Origin: Campylobacter concisus
GTDB taxonomy: Bacteria; Campylobacterota; Campylobacteria; Campylobacterales; Campylobacteraceae
DNA: 64,000 nt
Assembly (NCBI RefSeq): GCF_003048835.2
Contig: NZ_CP060705.1
Coordinates: forward strand, 1,860,001 to 1,924,000
Reading direction: 5' to 3'
Shown: in pieces, positions 1 to 9,824 of the stretch
Numbering within the stretch: position 1 is the stretch's first letter
How the letters are laid out: every line of letters begins with the position of its first letter
The notes under the pieces: model-generated
The model's input: only the letters and a program-made list of their open reading frames with translations
What the model was told of the DNA's origin: nothing
Databases searched by the model: none
Program-made: the position numbers and the translations under genes

Positions 1-530
1 TTTGCATCTACTACATAGCAGTTTGCTAAATTTCTAAAAGCAAGTAGTGTTTTATCGTCTAGTAAATCTTTAACGATAAGCGCGTCTTTTACTTTTAAAT
101 TTTTGATGATATTAGCTGCATCTTTTGTCTTTCCAGACTCGATTGAGATGCTATCTACTGCGAAAATTTTACCATCTTGTGCTTTTGCTGCCAAAGCGTA
201 CTCAAGAGCTAGTCTTTTTTGTTTTTTATTGACTTTTTGAAAATAGTTTTTCTCGTTTGTTGGACCAAATGCAACTGCACCGCCTACCCAAACGTTAGTT
301 CTAGTCGAACCTGCTCTTGCACCACCACGTCCTTTTTGTCTCCATGGTTTTTTACCACCGCCGCTTACAAAAGCACGGCTTTTAGTATGAGCCGTATTTG
401 CTCTTATACCAGCAAGGTAAGATTTTACATAAAGATATAGGTTGTGCGGATTTACTTCAGCGTAGCTTGCAGGAAGCTCTAACTCGCCTGAATTTTCAAA
501 TTTATCGTTTAATACGTGAATTTTACTCAT
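1..530 (-). CDS. rplD: 50S ribosomal protein L4 (partial, runs off the window)
   Basis: Translation from the ATG at 530 gives an L4 N-terminus: an early MSKIHVLN start, then the L4 signature around residues 45-75 with [27 protein letters not shown] and [13 protein letters not shown]4 binds 23S rRNA in the large subunit, and in enterobacteria it also represses its own S10 operon. The C-terminus lies beyond base 1. The start codon overlaps the rplC stop in an ATGA arrangement, so the two genes are translationally coupled. It is third in the order rpsJ-rplC-rplD, the usual S10 operon order. Confidence 0.95.
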   Translation of the reverse strand, partial: MSKIHVLNDKFENSGELELPASYAEVNPHNLYLYVKSYLAGIRANTAHTKSRAFVSGGGKKPWRQKGRGGARAGSTRTNVWVGGAVAFGPTNEKNYFQKVNKKQKRLALEYALAAKAQDGKIFAVDSISIESGKTKDAANIIKNLKVKDALIVKDLLDDKTLLAFRNLANCYVVDA

Positions 531-1105
531 TTTACAATCCTTATTTTACCCATTGCACCATTGTGACCAGGAACGCAACCTTTTACAACTACGATGCCAT
601 TTTGAGCGTCAAAGCTTATTAGCTCGTTTTTAACAGTAACTTTCTCATTACCCATGTGTCCTGCCATTTTCATACCTGGTTGAACACGACCTGGCCATTC
701 GCAGTTACCAATTGAACCGTGGCGTCTGTGGAAACGTGAGCCGTGGCTTTTTGGACCACCACCGAAACCATGTCTTTTTACCACACCTTGGTAGCCTCTA
801 CCTTTTGAGTTAAAGCTAACTTTTAAAATTTTAGCCTCATTTAATGGTGTAAAGTCTAGGTTTCCAACTTCGCTATTAGCTACTTCAAGCGTAGCAAATT
901 TGTTAAATTCTGCTGTCAGATTGTATTTCTTTTGCTGACCAGCGATAGCTTTGTTGTTTGCTTTAGTGTGGGCATACGCTACGATAGCACGTTTGTTTTC
1001 GTCGATCTCACATACTTTAGCCTCAACTAGCTTAAGTAGTGTAACTGGCGTACTCTTCGTGGCAATCGTTCTACTCATGCCTATTTTTTCTACAATATAT
1101 TCCAT
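527..1105 (-). CDS. rplC: 50S ribosomal protein L3
   Basis: 192 residues, a normal bacterial L3 length. The conserved L3 core is visible in the second half: [23 protein letters not shown], then [26 protein letters not shown] (written here as two pieces of one signature). L3 is an early 23S rRNA-binding protein that shapes the peptidyl-transferase region. The start is an ATG at 1105, about 20 bases after the rpsJ stop, and the TGA stop overlaps the rplD ATG by one base pair step (ATGA). Second gene of the S10 operon. Confidence 0.97.
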   Translation of the reverse strand: MEYIVEKIGMSRTIATKSTPVTLLKLVEAKVCEIDENKRAIVAYAHTKANNKAIAGQQKKYNLTAEFNKFATLEVANSEVGNLDFTPLNEAKILKVSFNSKGRGYQGVVKRHGFGGGPKSHGSRFHRRHGSIGNCEWPGRVQPGMKMAGHMGNEKVTVKNELISFDAQNGIVVVKGCVPGHNGAMGKIRIVK

Positions 1106-1125
1106 ACTCTTATCCTTTTGTCCGC

Positions 1126-1434
1126 TTATTTCATCGCACGAACTTCGACATTAACTTCTGGAGCTAGGTCGAGTTTTGTTAGGCTATCTACAGTTTCTGG
1201 AGTAGCAGCTACGATGTCAAGCATACGAGCGTGTATTCTCATCTCAAACTGCTCACGTGAGTCTTTGTTGATGTGTGGAGATTTTAAGACTGTATAGCGT
1301 TTGATCTTTGTAGGCATTGGTACCGGGCCACGAACGTCGGCACCTGTTCGTTTGACAGCTTCTACGATTGCTGCAACAGTGCGGTCTAGAACTCTATGGT
1401 CGTAAGCTTTTAGCTTTAACCTGATTCTTTCCAT
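1126..1434 (-). CDS. rpsJ: 30S ribosomal protein S10
   Basis: 102 residues from the ATG at 1434, beginning [17 protein letters not shown], which is the standard S10 start. An upstream in-frame TTG at 1464 would add ten residues ([10 protein letters not shown]) unlike S10 proteins. The AAGGA ribosome site sits directly before the 1434 ATG, so that start is preferred. The family core [15 protein letters not shown] is present. S10 is in the head of the small subunit and, in other bacteria, is also the NusE antitermination factor. First gene of the operon that continues as rplC and rplD. Confidence 0.97.
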   Translation of the reverse strand: MERIRLKLKAYDHRVLDRTVAAIVEAVKRTGADVRGPVPMPTKIKRYTVLKSPHINKDSREQFEMRIHARMLDIVAATPETVDSLTKLDLAPEVNVEVRAMK

Positions 1435-1566
1435 GTGTTTTCCTTTAAAAAGAACTTGTCGCAAACTCGCGACCTCTTTACATCAAAATAACCCGCATAG
1501 GATCAAGCGATCGTACGAGCAAGACATAGGTCTTTCGTAAAGAGATAGGGATTTTACAAAAAAGCT

Positions 1567-1572
1567 ATTATA
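1567..1572 (-). promoter_or_regulatory. -10 box of the S10 operon promoter
   Basis: Reading the minus strand gives a perfect TATAAT within CTTGACAACTATAATAGC. Campylobacter sigma-70 promoters depend on an extended -10 and lack a conserved -35, which fits. Transcription would begin near 1560, leaving a leader of about 125 bases before rpsJ. The rest of the 1435-1787 gap holds that leader and the divergent promoter at 1758; I see no further gene in it. Confidence 0.75.
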
Positions 1573-1757
1573 GTTGTCAAGAAAAACGCTATTTTTTGTT
1601 GAATTTTGATTAATTATTTCCTTTTTATAAGGAAAGTATCTTGTTGATAGAGGTTTTATTTTTTAAAATTTTTATAAATTTTTAGTATGAAAAATTATTT
1701 CTTACCTCTAAATTTTTAAAATTTTAGGCGATATTTTCCTTTCTAAAAGGAAGTGGC

Positions 1758-1763
1758 TATAAT
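1758..1763 (+). promoter_or_regulatory. -10 box for the P-loop ATPase gene
   Basis: GGCTATAATG contains a perfect TATAAT 25-30 bases before the TTG start at 1788, in the right position for a short leader. It is the divergent partner of the S10 operon promoter. Confidence 0.65.
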
Positions 1764-1787
1764 GTCCAAAATTTAAAAAGGTCAAAT

Positions 1788-2882
1788 TTGAAAAGTTTAG
1801 AAACGCTCTATCAAGCACCCATTAAAAATGCTAAATTTATCCCCAGAAAATATGAGATCATCTCGCCAAAGACACTCATCATTGGCGCTATTTCAAGTGG
1901 CAAAACAGCCCTTATTTACGAGTTTTTGAGCCACTATAAAAGCGAGGAGAGACTTTATATAAATTTAGACGATCTAAGGATAGATAGAGTCTCTCTTTTA
2001 CTAAATTTAAAAGAGTTTTTAGAAAAAAATGCCCAGATAAAGGTACTCGCAGTTGAAAATTTACAAGGCGCTGATCTTATAAATTTAGACTTTTTAAATG
2101 AGCTCACACTTGAAAACATCATCCTTACAAGCAAGGAATTTTCACTCTCGCTTGATGGCTTTGCACGCATAAATTTAAACTATCTCGACTACGAGGAATT
2201 TATACTATTTTTTAAGAAAAATTTGGACCAAGACCTGCTTTTTAGCTACTTTTTGGCTCATGGCAACGAGATAGCAAGCGCCTTTTTGGACTCCAGCGAG
2301 GTCACAGCTCACTTGCAGCAGCTCTTAAGAGCAAATTTAAACGAGCAAAGCATCGCTATCTTAAAAGAGTGCGCAACAAAGTGCCACGACACGATAAGCG
2401 CCTTTGGGATTTATAAAAACCTAAAAGAACAGATGAAAATTTCAAAAGATAGCGTTTATAGCGCGATAAATTTGCTAAATGAGAGCGGATATGTTGAGTT
2501 TGTGCCAAATTTAGATGAGAGTAGCACGAGTAAGAAAATTTACTTTACAAATTTCGCACTTCGCAATGCTTTGTGCCTAAAAAAGGACTTCCTCGCTGTC
2601 TTTGCAAATGTCGTTTTTTGTGAGCTACTTAAATTTAAAGATGAAATTTACTATACAAAAGAAATTGATTTTTTCCTTAGCAAAAAGAAGCTTGCGATCA
2701 TCTGCGTCCCATTTTCTGCGCCTGAGATCATCTTTTTGAAATTTAAAAAACTCCACGCGAGCCTAAAAGAGCTGGGCGTTAGTAAGCTTCAAATCATCAG
2801 CGTCGCAAACCAAGCCGAACAAAGCATCGAGGGGATAAAATGCGATATCTTGCCATTTTCTAGGTGGAGCCTTGGTTTGTAA
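1788..2882 (+). CDS. P-loop ATPase with C-terminal winged-helix and nuclease-like region
   Basis: 364 residues from a TTG start with AAAAAGG seven bases upstream. The Walker A loop is GAISSGKT at residues 33-40, and a hydrophobic strand with an acidic end around residues 84-90 (KVLAVEN) is the probable Walker B. The middle (about 190-260) reads like a winged-helix segment: DSVYSAINLLNESGYVEFV. The end (about 290-360) resembles the DUF4143-type tail of archaeal and bacterial AAA_14 ATPases. No specific role is known to me; epsilonproteobacteria commonly carry such a protein annotated only as ATP-binding. It is a single gene with its own promoter, divergent from the ribosomal operon. Confidence 0.7.
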   Translation: MKSLETLYQAPIKNAKFIPRKYEIISPKTLIIGAISSGKTALIYEFLSHYKSEERLYINLDDLRIDRVSLLLNLKEFLEKNAQIKVLAVENLQGADLINLDFLNELTLENIILTSKEFSLSLDGFARINLNYLDYEEFILFFKKNLDQDLLFSYFLAHGNEIASAFLDSSEVTAHLQQLLRANLNEQSIAILKECATKCHDTISAFGIYKNLKEQMKISKDSVYSAINLLNESGYVEFVPNLDESSTSKKIYFTNFALRNALCLKKDFLAVFANVVFCELLKFKDEIYYTKEIDFFLSKKKLAIICVPFSAPEIIFLKFKKLHASLKELGVSKLQIISVANQAEQSIEGIKCDILPFSRWSLGL

Positions 2883-2934
2883 ATTTACACCCTTTGTTTG
2901 GTTATTGTTTTAAAAGCACAGAAATAAAAAAGTT

Positions 2935-2940
2935 ATAATC
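2935..2940 (+). promoter_or_regulatory. -10 box before the exported DUF3298-like gene
   Basis: GTTATAATC carries a perfect TATAAT 22 bases before the ATG at 2962, with an AAGGACGGAG ribosome site between. It separates this gene and rnhB from the upstream ATPase gene. Confidence 0.6.
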
Positions 2941-2961
2941 AAAAAAAACGAAGGACGGAGC

Positions 2962-3816
2962 ATGAGAGCATTTTTTGGGATCTTATTCATCGCTGCAAGC
3001 CTTTTTGGCTATGAGATAAACCACGAAAACTGGGCTAAATTTTATAAATTTAGTGGCGATGCAAATGGTGTGAAATTTGAAGTTTATATGAACTATTTTA
3101 AAGACGAATTTGAAAATTTCAAACAAACCAAGAGCTTTAAAGTCCCACCTAAGATAAGCGGCCACATCTTTTTTGACGGCGCAAAATACGACTATGAAAA
3201 GGGCTCTTTTGAGCAAAATGGCAGTGAAATTTCTTCAATAAATGCGGTCTCAGACAAGATAAATTTAGACGTTAAAAACGAAAACGGCGAGCTAAAAGGT
3301 AAGATAATCGTCAAAAACAAAGCCTACAACGCCACAGTAAAAGAAGAAAAAGAGTATGAAATCCTAAATATCGGCATCCAAATGACCGAGTCAAACGGCA
3401 CGAGATATGAGGCGATCACTAACGACATCTTCGCTAAAGACTCAGCCAAAAAGTATAAAAACAAGCTTCTTGCAGAGTTTTACGACCTAAAAAGCGAGCG
3501 CAAAAAATGGCCAAACAACCAGTATGAGAGCCTAAAAGAGATCTACTACATCAACGACAAGATCAAGAACGTTTGCACCTATAAAAACGAAAAAATAAAC
3601 TGCGAGGTGATCTCGCTTGCAACAAACAAAAAGCTAAAACTAAAGCAAATTTTTAAAGATATAAACGACAGCCACCTAAAAGCGATCCTTGCAAATGCTG
3701 GCGTGAGCGACAACTTCGTGCTTTCGCCGCTTGGCCTTACATTTTTAAACGAGGAGCAGATCAGCGTCCCACTTGATGAGCTAAGGCCATACTTTAGCGA
3801 TGAAGTCGGGCTGTAA
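2962..3816 (+). CDS. Exported protein with RsiV/PdaC-like C-terminal domain
   Basis: 284 residues. Residues 1-16 form a signal peptide ending at FGYE. The C-terminal part carries the pattern [18 protein letters not shown] followed by DELRPYF, which resembles the end of DUF3298/RsiV-type domains, where a conserved pattern closes with a hydrophobic strand and L-x-P-Y-L. The first half is beta-rich and unrecognised. Two cysteines (in NVCTYK and INCEV) could form a periplasmic disulfide. Its TAA stop overlaps the rnhB ATG (TAATG), so the two are co-transcribed and translationally coupled, although no functional link is obvious. The domain call rests on pattern only. Confidence 0.6.
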   Translation: MRAFFGILFIAASLFGYEINHENWAKFYKFSGDANGVKFEVYMNYFKDEFENFKQTKSFKVPPKISGHIFFDGAKYDYEKGSFEQNGSEISSINAVSDKINLDVKNENGELKGKIIVKNKAYNATVKEEKEYEILNIGIQMTESNGTRYEAITNDIFAKDSAKKYKNKLLAEFYDLKSERKKWPNNQYESLKEIYYINDKIKNVCTYKNEKINCEVISLATNKKLKLKQIFKDINDSHLKAILANAGVSDNFVLSPLGLTFLNEEQISVPLDELRPYFSDEVGL

Positions 3817-4370
3817 TGGCTAAAATTTGTGGTATCGATGAGGCTGGACGTGGGGCGTTAGCTGGACCACTAAGCGTGGCTGCTTGCGTACTAAATAGTG
3901 AAATTCCTGGCCTAAACGACTCCAAAAAACTAACCGCAAAAAGGCGCGAAGAGCTCTTTAAAGAGATCACAAAAAGCTCAAATTTCCTCATCGCCTACTT
4001 CTCAAACGCCCAGATAGACGAGCTTGGGCTAAGTGAGTGCCTAAGGCGAGCGCTCAAGCTTTTCAAGGCGCATTTTGAGGGCTTTGAGATCATTTACGAT
4101 GGAAATTTAGACTACGGCGTGGGTATAACCACGATGATAAAGGCCGACGGCAAGGTAGCTAGCGTAAGTGCAGCCAGCATCCTAGCAAAAGTAAGCCGTG
4201 ACCGCTTGATGAGTGGCTGGGATAAATTTTATCCCGCATACGGCTTTGCAGGGCACAAAGGATATGGCACAAAGTCGCACATAGACGCCATAGCTAAATT
4301 TGGCTACTCAGACTTTCACAGAAAAAGCTTTATCATAAAGCCAAAACTCACGCAGGGCCCGCTATTTTAG
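3816..4370 (+). CDS. rnhB: Ribonuclease HII
   Basis: 184 residues. The catalytic DEAGRG motif is at residues 8-13 (D8, E9), with further acidic residues at D95 (IIYDGN) and D111 (KADGK), and the family tail [16 protein letters not shown]. RNase HII cuts the RNA strand of RNA-DNA hybrids and removes single ribonucleotides from DNA. The ATG overlaps the preceding stop codon by one base. The last nine bases overlap the end of the convergent DUF4153 gene, so each transcript is antisense to the other's end. Confidence 0.95.
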   Translation: MAKICGIDEAGRGALAGPLSVAACVLNSEIPGLNDSKKLTAKRREELFKEITKSSNFLIAYFSNAQIDELGLSECLRRALKLFKAHFEGFEIIYDGNLDYGVGITTMIKADGKVASVSAASILAKVSRDRLMSGWDKFYPAYGFAGHKGYGTKSHIDAIAKFGYSDFHRKSFIIKPKLTQGPLF

Positions 4371-5939
4371 CTTGGCATCCTCCATATAAAAAAGCACGCT
4401 TGCGTCGTAAAATTTATAAACTCCGTTTTCTTGCACGATTTCCATAGAGCGCAGAACAAAGACCCTTTTGCCTACTTCAAGGATCAAAAGCTGCTCTTTT
4501 AGCTGCTCAAATACCTCAGCGCCAAAGTCGCCGTCTGGCTTTAAATTTAAACTTGCAAGCGCCTTTTCTAGGTGCTTTTGCATATCTATACTAACTCTTT
4601 CATTATCTAGCTGTATAACAAGATCATCGCCATTTGTGCTGCTTGAAGCTACGCTTTTTATGGTCGCCTCTTTGACGTTTATGCCGATATTGCCTGAGTT
4701 AATGCTAAATATCTGCCACTTTTTCTCCGAGATACTCTCTAAATTTGATATAAATTTTTTATTTTCTAGTGCAAATTTATCGCCGTTTTCTACGAGATAG
4801 TCAAATTTATCTTGCAAAAAGTAGAGCTTCTCTTCGCCGATCTTGCTCACATCACCACTTAGCGTGCCATCGCTACCAAGCAAATTTAGCGACCTTAGCT
4901 CTCTTAGCAAAAGCTCTTTTTGAGAATTTATGGTAAGCAGCTTCGTATCAAGGACAAAATGGGTGAAAAAAATGCCAAATACCATAAAAAATGCTAGAAA
5001 TTTATAAGGAAAATCCCTAAAAAATATCATCACAAAATAGCTCAAATTTGCAAATATCACGCAGGCGATGAGATATATCCTAGACTCGCTTAGGCCGTAC
5101 TCACCGACTCTGTGCATGACGCCCCACCAAAGCAAAACGCTAGGCAAGATGACAACAAGTGGCAAGAGCCTGAAAATTTGATCATAAATTTGGCTTTTGA
5201 TAAGTAAATTTAGCCCTCTTAAAACAAAGCCAGCGATCAAGCAGGCAAGCACGATATAGGCCACTCCACCGCGTGGTAGCTCAAGCAAAACAAGCCTATA
5301 AATGCAGTATAAATTTAAAAGCACCACATAGATAATGAGCAGGGGATTTAGGATGAAATTTATGGCGATCTTGATGAAATTTAAGAGCCTATACTCGCTA
5401 AATTTGCTCTCAAAAAAGAGAAACAAACATGGCAGACCAAAAGAGGTCAGCGTCAAGTAGAGCCTTTGCGTCCTGTGGCTGGTTAAGAGCTCTAGACCAA
5501 AAAGGTAGTTAAGCCCTGCGCAAACAGCCACAATGCCAAGAAAAAATAGGTGAAAGAGGGCAAATGAGATGAGTAAATTTAATAGTCTTGCCAGGCTCTG
5601 GCTTATAAATTTTTCATTATCTTTGGCGAAATTTAAAGAGAATAAAAGCACAAAAGCCATGAGATAAAGTGCCACAAGATCGCTGGCATGACCGCTTAGC
5701 TTAAGGCCAAAAAAGTAAAGGCTAGCTCCAAATATCAAAAAGTATAAAGGGAGTAAAATTTGCCTTTTATTTAGATAGATAGTGACCAAAAGTAGCGGCT
5801 CAAGTAGCCAAAAACCTCTATACTCATCCACTATCTGGCTGGGGCTGAGAAAAATGGTAGGCAGACTAAACGCCAAAATGGTAAGTAGCAAAATTTTTTT
5901 ATCAGCAAATGCGGCTTTTAGCTCGGTGATGATGTGCAA
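4362..5939 (-). CDS. DUF4153 multi-pass membrane protein
   Basis: 525 residues. The first 330 residues contain about ten to twelve hydrophobic segments; the last 190 are a soluble, probably extracytoplasmic domain. Two blocks fit DUF4153: [11 protein letters not shown] around residue 225 and [14 protein letters not shown] around residue 275. The function of this family is unknown. The gene is last in a minus-strand series, separated from frr by two hairpins, so it probably has its own start signal. Its 3' end overlaps rnhB by nine bases. Confidence 0.75.
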   Translation of the reverse strand: MHIITELKAAFADKKILLLTILAFSLPTIFLSPSQIVDEYRGFWLLEPLLLVTIYLNKRQILLPLYFLIFGASLYFFGLKLSGHASDLVALYLMAFVLLFSLNFAKDNEKFISQSLARLLNLLISFALFHLFFLGIVAVCAGLNYLFGLELLTSHRTQRLYLTLTSFGLPCLFLFFESKFSEYRLLNFIKIAINFILNPLLIIYVVLLNLYCIYRLVLLELPRGGVAYIVLACLIAGFVLRGLNLLIKSQIYDQIFRLLPLVVILPSVLLWWGVMHRVGEYGLSESRIYLIACVIFANLSYFVMIFFRDFPYKFLAFFMVFGIFFTHFVLDTKLLTINSQKELLLRELRSLNLLGSDGTLSGDVSKIGEEKLYFLQDKFDYLVENGDKFALENKKFISNLESISEKKWQIFSINSGNIGINVKEATIKSVASSSTNGDDLVIQLDNERVSIDMQKHLEKALASLNLKPDGDFGAEVFEQLKEQLLILEVGKRVFVLRSMEIVQENGVYKFYDASVLFYMEDAKLK

Positions 5940-5961
5940 GATTGTCCTTTAAAGGATGAAA

Positions 5962-5984
5962 TTTAGCCACATTGCGTGGCTAAA
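5962..5984 (-). terminator. Hairpin after frr (TTTAGCCAC arms)
   Basis: TTTAGCCAC-ATTGC-GTGGCTAAA is a perfect nine-base-pair hairpin, followed on the minus strand by ATTTC. It is the second of two consecutive hairpins between frr and the DUF4153 gene and is a likely rho-independent terminator. Confidence 0.6.
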
Positions 5985-5993
5985 AAGTGAGGG

Positions 5994-6026
5994 TTTAGAA
6001 ATTTGAAAGGGGCGCAAATTTCTAAA
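5994..6026 (-). terminator. Hairpin directly after frr (TTTAGAAATTTG arms)
   Basis: TTTAGAAATTTG and CAAATTTCTAAA are perfect 12-base inverted arms around a nine-base loop. The structure starts seven bases after the frr stop. It is AT-rich and so weaker than the neighbouring hairpin; the two together probably end frr transcription. Confidence 0.5.
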
Positions 6027-6032
6027 TGAAAT

Positions 6033-6590
6033 TTATACTTTTAAAAGCTCAGCTTCTTTCTCTTTTACGAGAGTGTCGATCTTTGCGGTGTAGGTGTCAG
6101 TTATCTTTTGAACCTCATCTTGACCCTTTTTGCTCTCGTCTTCAGTTATGGCCTTGTCTTTTTCAAGCTTTTTGACCTCGTCGTTTGCGTCTTTTCTCAC
6201 GTTTCTTATGCTAACTTTTGCCTTTTCGCCCATAGCTTTTGCGTGTTTTGCATTTTCTTGGCGTTGCTCGACGGTCATCGGTGGGAAAAATAGCTTAACG
6301 CTCTCGCCGTCGCTGTTTGGATTGACGCCGATATTTGCAGCTTGGATAGCTGATGAGATCGCTTTTATCATGCTCTTTTCCCAAGGAGTGATAGCGATAG
6401 TCGAAGCGTCACTTGTAAGCACGGTGGCTACTTGATTAAGCGGAGTTGGCGAGCCATAATAATCAACCATAACGTTATCTAGGATGTTGATATTTACCTT
6501 GCCAGTTCTTAGCGTTGTAAAATCGCGTTTTAAAGAAGCGATCGCCTTTTCGCAACCCTCTTTTTGGGTATCGTAAATTTTATTTAGCAT
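6033..6590 (-). CDS. frr: Ribosome recycling factor
   Basis: 185 residues, the same length as the Escherichia coli protein. The conserved start (LRTGKVN) and the central family block ([21 protein letters not shown] followed by ISIRNVR-like [12 protein letters not shown]) are present, and the protein is largely helical. With EF-G it splits post-termination ribosomes. The start overlaps the end of the upstream polysaccharide-deacetylase gene by 11 bases, so the two share a transcript. Confidence 0.96.
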   Translation of the reverse strand: MLNKIYDTQKEGCEKAIASLKRDFTTLRTGKVNINILDNVMVDYYGSPTPLNQVATVLTSDASTIAITPWEKSMIKAISSAIQAANIGVNPNSDGESVKLFFPPMTVEQRQENAKHAKAMGEKAKVSIRNVRKDANDEVKKLEKDKAITEDESKKGQDEVQKITDTYTAKIDTLVKEKEAELLKV

Positions 6591-7539
6591 TGGTGTCCTT
6601 TATTAGAAGTTTTGTGCTTCTGTGATGATCTACTTTTAGCGACATTAACACTTTGCGTTTATCAAGTGGTGGGTTAAATTTACACTCAAAAACGCCATTT
6701 GTCATAGGTACTTTTTTAAAGCCGTCAAAGCCAGTCATGAAAAAACTGCCCTCACTTGCGTTTGTGTCGGTCTTGATGATGAGCTTGTCGATCGCATTGT
6801 TTTGCGGATAGCCCTCTGGAAATATCCACTGGGCATTTAAAAATTTGCTATTAAAAGTTAGTGCTATCTTTGTGCCGTTCATCACTGGCGTTCTGTAAAG
6901 ATCATAAACATCGCTTTTATCTGAAACTGCGCCTGAGTTTTGATTTAAAAGTGCTAAAAAGCCAAATTCTTTTGCCAAAGAGATAACTCTACTATCGATC
7001 TCGCCGTAAGGGACTGCAAAGTATTTTGGCTTATAACCCATGTGTTTTTCAAAGGTCTCAACGCCCTTTTGAAAGTCCTCTCTTAAGGCCTCATCACTAA
7101 GTTTAGTCATCCTTGGATGAGCGTATGAGTGGTAGCCGATCTCGCCGTAAGCTTCTAGCTCTTTGATCTGATCAAAGTCTAAATAATCACCATATTTGTT
7201 CGCGCTTGCCTCTACATAGACCATCAAAGCAAATGGGTAGTTATACTCTTTAAAAAGCTCAAGAGCGTTATTGTAAAAGCTTTTGTATCCATCATCAACG
7301 GTGATAACGATCCAGTTATCAGGGATCGGCTCGCCAGCATTTACCGCATCGACAAGCCTTGATAGCTTGACAACTTCGTAGCCATTGTTTTTGAAGTATT
7401 CAAACTGAGCTCTTAAATTTTGAATAGAAATATCTGTGCTAACGTGCCTTGGATCGTCAAAGCGGTGATAAACTAGGATGTGAGCGTCTGCCAAAGCAAA
7501 CGTTAGCGTCAAAAGTGACGCTAAAAACGTTTTTATCAT
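6580..7539 (-). CDS. Exported polysaccharide deacetylase (NodB family)
   Basis: 319 residues with a signal peptide at 1-18. The NodB metal motifs are visible: TVDDGY with D82 and D83 as the catalytic and metal-binding pair, and HSYAH with H137 and H141 as metal ligands. Such enzymes remove acetyl groups from peptidoglycan or other N-acetylated glycans in the periplasm. After about residue 230 there is an extra beta-rich domain ([14 protein letters not shown]) of unknown role, perhaps glycan binding. It lies two bases after secG and overlaps frr. Confidence 0.85.
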   Translation of the reverse strand: MIKTFLASLLTLTFALADAHILVYHRFDDPRHVSTDISIQNLRAQFEYFKNNGYEVVKLSRLVDAVNAGEPIPDNWIVITVDDGYKSFYNNALELFKEYNYPFALMVYVEASANKYGDYLDFDQIKELEAYGEIGYHSYAHPRMTKLSDEALREDFQKGVETFEKHMGYKPKYFAVPYGEIDSRVISLAKEFGFLALLNQNSGAVSDKSDVYDLYRTPVMNGTKIALTFNSKFLNAQWIFPEGYPQNNAIDKLIIKTDTNASEGSFFMTGFDGFKKVPMTNGVFECKFNPPLDKRKVLMSLKVDHHRSTKLLIKDTNAK

Positions 7540-7541
7540 TG

Positions 7542-7871
7542 TTATTTTGCTGGATTTTGTGGTGCGCTAGGAGCCGCTGGCACGTCGTTTGATTTTGGTA
7601 TGACTAGAGATTTGCTATCGACGCTATCAACGATAGAGCGTTTTAGATCTTTGTTGTAAAAATATCCAAGTGCAAGTGTGTTTAGGATAAATAAAACGCC
7701 TACCACAAAGGTAAATTTAGCTAAAAATCCAGCTGGTCCTTTTGCTCCAAAAAGGCTCTCGTTGCTTCCACTGTATGCTCCAAGACCGATAGATGAGCTC
7801 TTTTGGAGTAAAACTGCGATCGTGATAACGACAGCTAGAACAAATTGTAAGATTAAAAATATTAAACTCAC
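7542..7871 (-). CDS. secG: Preprotein translocase subunit SecG
   Basis: 109 residues from a GTG at 7871, with AAAGGAAA in ideal position just before it. An upstream in-frame start at 7913 would add 14 charged residues and has no better ribosome site. The SecG pattern is present: a first membrane helix (LIFLILQFVLAVVITIAVLLQ), the loop GLGAYSGSNESLFGAKGPAGF, then a second helix and a short Pro/Ala tail. SecG assists protein movement through SecYE. Followed two bases later by the deacetylase gene. Confidence 0.93.
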   Translation of the reverse strand: MSLIFLILQFVLAVVITIAVLLQKSSSIGLGAYSGSNESLFGAKGPAGFLAKFTFVVGVLFILNTLALGYFYNKDLKRSIVDSVDSKSLVIPKSNDVPAAPSAPQNPAK

Positions 7872-7933
7872 GAAATTTCCTTTAAATTTTTTAAATAGTT
7901 TGCGATTATACAAGAAAAGATTTAAATTTTTAG

Positions 7934-8317
7934 TTAAAGTTCTTTTTCAAGCTCATAAAGCTCGTATCTTATGCTTTTAAAAAGCTCGGCTCGCTCTAAA
8001 TTTACAAGCTTAAAGCACTCTTCAAGCACGCGAGCGCTCTCCTGAGCACGCTTGAAATTTGCAGTGATGATCTCGTCTAAATTTGATCTTTCTTGCTCGC
8101 TTTTTGTGCTGGTTTTTAAGACATCATTTTGTGAATTTCTAAATTTTAAAAATTCTTTTTGTGGGATCTTTGTCTTGTGGCGGAGGGACTTTATCTTATA
8201 GGCGAGCTTAGCGTCATCAAAGACATATCTTTTTATATCTTCAACGACACGAAGCCCTTCTTTTAGCCTATTTAAATTCGCATCTATCACTCGGTAGATG
8301 CGCTCGTCATTAGTCAT
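7934..8317 (-). CDS. Stand-alone ThiD2-type thiamine biosynthesis domain protein
   Basis: 127 residues. The block RVIDANLNRLKEGLRVVEDIKRYVFDD and the later SLRHKTK pattern fit the ThiD2 domain, which in some bacteria is fused in front of ThiE and phosphorylates hydroxymethylpyrimidine phosphate. In Campylobacter the free-standing form is usually labelled thiamine-phosphate pyrophosphorylase, but no ThiE barrel is present here. Assignment rests on the conserved N-terminal block. It overlaps the end of the upstream Bax-inhibitor-like gene by eight bases and precedes secG. Confidence 0.7.
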   Translation of the reverse strand: MTNDERIYRVIDANLNRLKEGLRVVEDIKRYVFDDAKLAYKIKSLRHKTKIPQKEFLKFRNSQNDVLKTSTKSEQERSNLDEIITANFKRAQESARVLEECFKLVNLERAELFKSIRYELYELEKEL

Positions 8318-9008
8318 TTCTATTAAAAATGCCTAAAATTTGTAGTAATGATGTAAATAAATTTACAAAATCAAGATACAAAGCAACTGCACCCTCAACT
8401 GGTGTCTCGTAGTTGCCACGGATGATATTTTGTGTATCAAAAAGTATGTAAGCACTAAATAAGATCGATGAAATACTTGCGATTACAAGTTGAAACATCG
8501 TGCTTTTAACGAAAATGTTGATGATCGCTGCTACAACGATAACTATCAAAGTTATAAATAGCATCTTGCCCATCGTTGTAAAGTCGCGTTTTGTATTCAT
8601 CGCAAAGACGCTTAATGCACCAAATGCAACTGTTGTCAAACCAAATGCCTGAGCTACGATACTAGCGCCACTTGGCATAGCAAGGATCGCTGAAAGTAGC
8701 GGAGTTAGCGTAAGACCACTTACAAATGTAAATGCAAAAAGAAGTATTAAATTTAATCCCTCTTTGCGTTTAGCTGCCATTAGACCAAAAAGTAGAACAA
8801 ACTCAAGTATCACAAGTCCCCAAAACAAAAATCTATTTGCCGCAAAAACGCCAGCGATACTAATGCCTACATAAGCGCCAGCTGTAGCTGAAAGTAGTGA
8901 TGCTGCAAAAAGTTGATAAGTTTGTTTTATAAAAGTGCTTAGTGAGCTTTGAGAATACGCAAGCTCTTCTTGATTTTGCTTGGCGTAGTTTCTATCATAC
9001 AAACTCAT
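8310..9008 (-). CDS. Bax inhibitor-1 / YccA family membrane protein
   Basis: 232 residues with seven hydrophobic segments after a short polar start (MSLYDRNYAKQNQ). The C-terminal family block is clear: DTQNIIRGN, then ALYLDFVNLFTSLLQIL. YccA in Escherichia coli modulates the FtsH protease, and other family members are pH-gated calcium leak channels. The start has a TTTCTCC complement (GGAGAAA) ribosome site. First gene of the run continuing into thiD2-like, secG, deacetylase and frr. Confidence 0.88.
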   Translation of the reverse strand: MSLYDRNYAKQNQEELAYSQSSLSTFIKQTYQLFAASLLSATAGAYVGISIAGVFAANRFLFWGLVILEFVLLFGLMAAKRKEGLNLILLFAFTFVSGLTLTPLLSAILAMPSGASIVAQAFGLTTVAFGALSVFAMNTKRDFTTMGKMLFITLIVIVVAAIINIFVKSTMFQLVIASISSILFSAYILFDTQNIIRGNYETPVEGAVALYLDFVNLFTSLLQILGIFNRND

Positions 9009-9139
9009 TTTTTCTCCTTATGAATTTTTGCGATGAGTTTAGCCTAAAATAATTAAACAATATATAAAAAGAAGTTTAATAAAAAATATTAGTTTAAAGT
9101 TCGTTTTAGAGAGCATTTTTTTGATTAGATAAAAGTTGC

Positions 9140-9145
9140 TATAAT
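9140..9145 (+). promoter_or_regulatory. -10 box for the carbonic anhydrase operon
   Basis: GCTATAATCGCG contains a perfect TATAAT 35 bases before the preferred ATG at 9180. It lies in the 156-base divergent spacer shared with the Bax-inhibitor-like gene. Confidence 0.65.
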
Positions 9146-9179
9146 CGCGATAAAAATATAAAAAATGGAGATAAATTTT

Positions 9180-9824
9180 ATGGATGATTCAATACTTGAA
9201 GGTGCAGTAAAATTTATGGAAGATGGCTTTTTAGAGCATGAAGAGCTCTTTAAAAGCTTACAACACAAACAAGATCCACACACGCTTTTCATATCATGCG
9301 TGGATTCAAGGGTCGTGCCAAATTTGATAACAAACTGCCTGCCAGGCGAGCTTTTTATGGTGCGAAATATCGCAAACATCGTGCCACCTTATAGGGTGAG
9401 CGAAGAGTTTTTGGCGACCACTTCGGCGATCGAGTATGCGCTTGAAGTTTTAAACATCAAAAACATCATCATCTGCGGGCACTCTGACTGTGGTGGATGC
9501 GCGGCACTTTATGTGGATGAAAAGAAGCTAAAAAATACTCCAAACGTTAGAAACTGGATCAGGCTAATAGAGCCTATCAAGCGAGAAGTGCTTAAATTTA
9601 CAAGCGATGATCCAGCCAAAATGGCGTGGCTAACCGAGAGGCTAAACGTGATAAATTCGATCGAAAACATAATGACTTATCCAAATGTAAAAGAGGAGTA
9701 TGAAAGTGGTAAGCTTCAAATTTATGGCTGGCACTACATCATAGAAACTGGCGAAATTTTTAGCTACGATTTAAAAGAGGGCACGTTTAAACTTCTAGCG
9801 GACAAAAGAGGCGAAAATGCGTAA
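9180..9824 (+). CDS. Beta-class carbonic anhydrase
   Basis: 214 residues from the ATG at 9180. An ATG 15 bases upstream overlaps the GGAG ribosome site of this start, and homologues begin near MDDSILEGAVKFM, so 9180 is preferred. Zinc and catalytic residues are visible: C40-x-D42-x-R44 (CVDSR) and H101-x2-C104 (GHSDCGG). The enzyme interconverts carbon dioxide and bicarbonate, which capnophilic campylobacters need for growth at low carbon dioxide. The stop overlaps the MscS gene by eight bases. Confidence 0.94.
   Translation: MDDSILEGAVKFMEDGFLEHEELFKSLQHKQDPHTLFISCVDSRVVPNLITNCLPGELFMVRNIANIVPPYRVSEEFLATTSAIEYALEVLNIKNIIICGHSDCGGCAALYVDEKKLKNTPNVRNWIRLIEPIKREVLKFTSDDPAKMAWLTERLNVINSIENIMTYPNVKEEYESGKLQIYGWHYIIETGEIFSYDLKEGTFKLLADKRGENA

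Noticed and set aside
9165-9179. Earlier start for carbonic anhydrase
   Set aside because: The ATG at 9165 overlaps the ribosome site of the ATG at 9180, and family proteins start at the latter.
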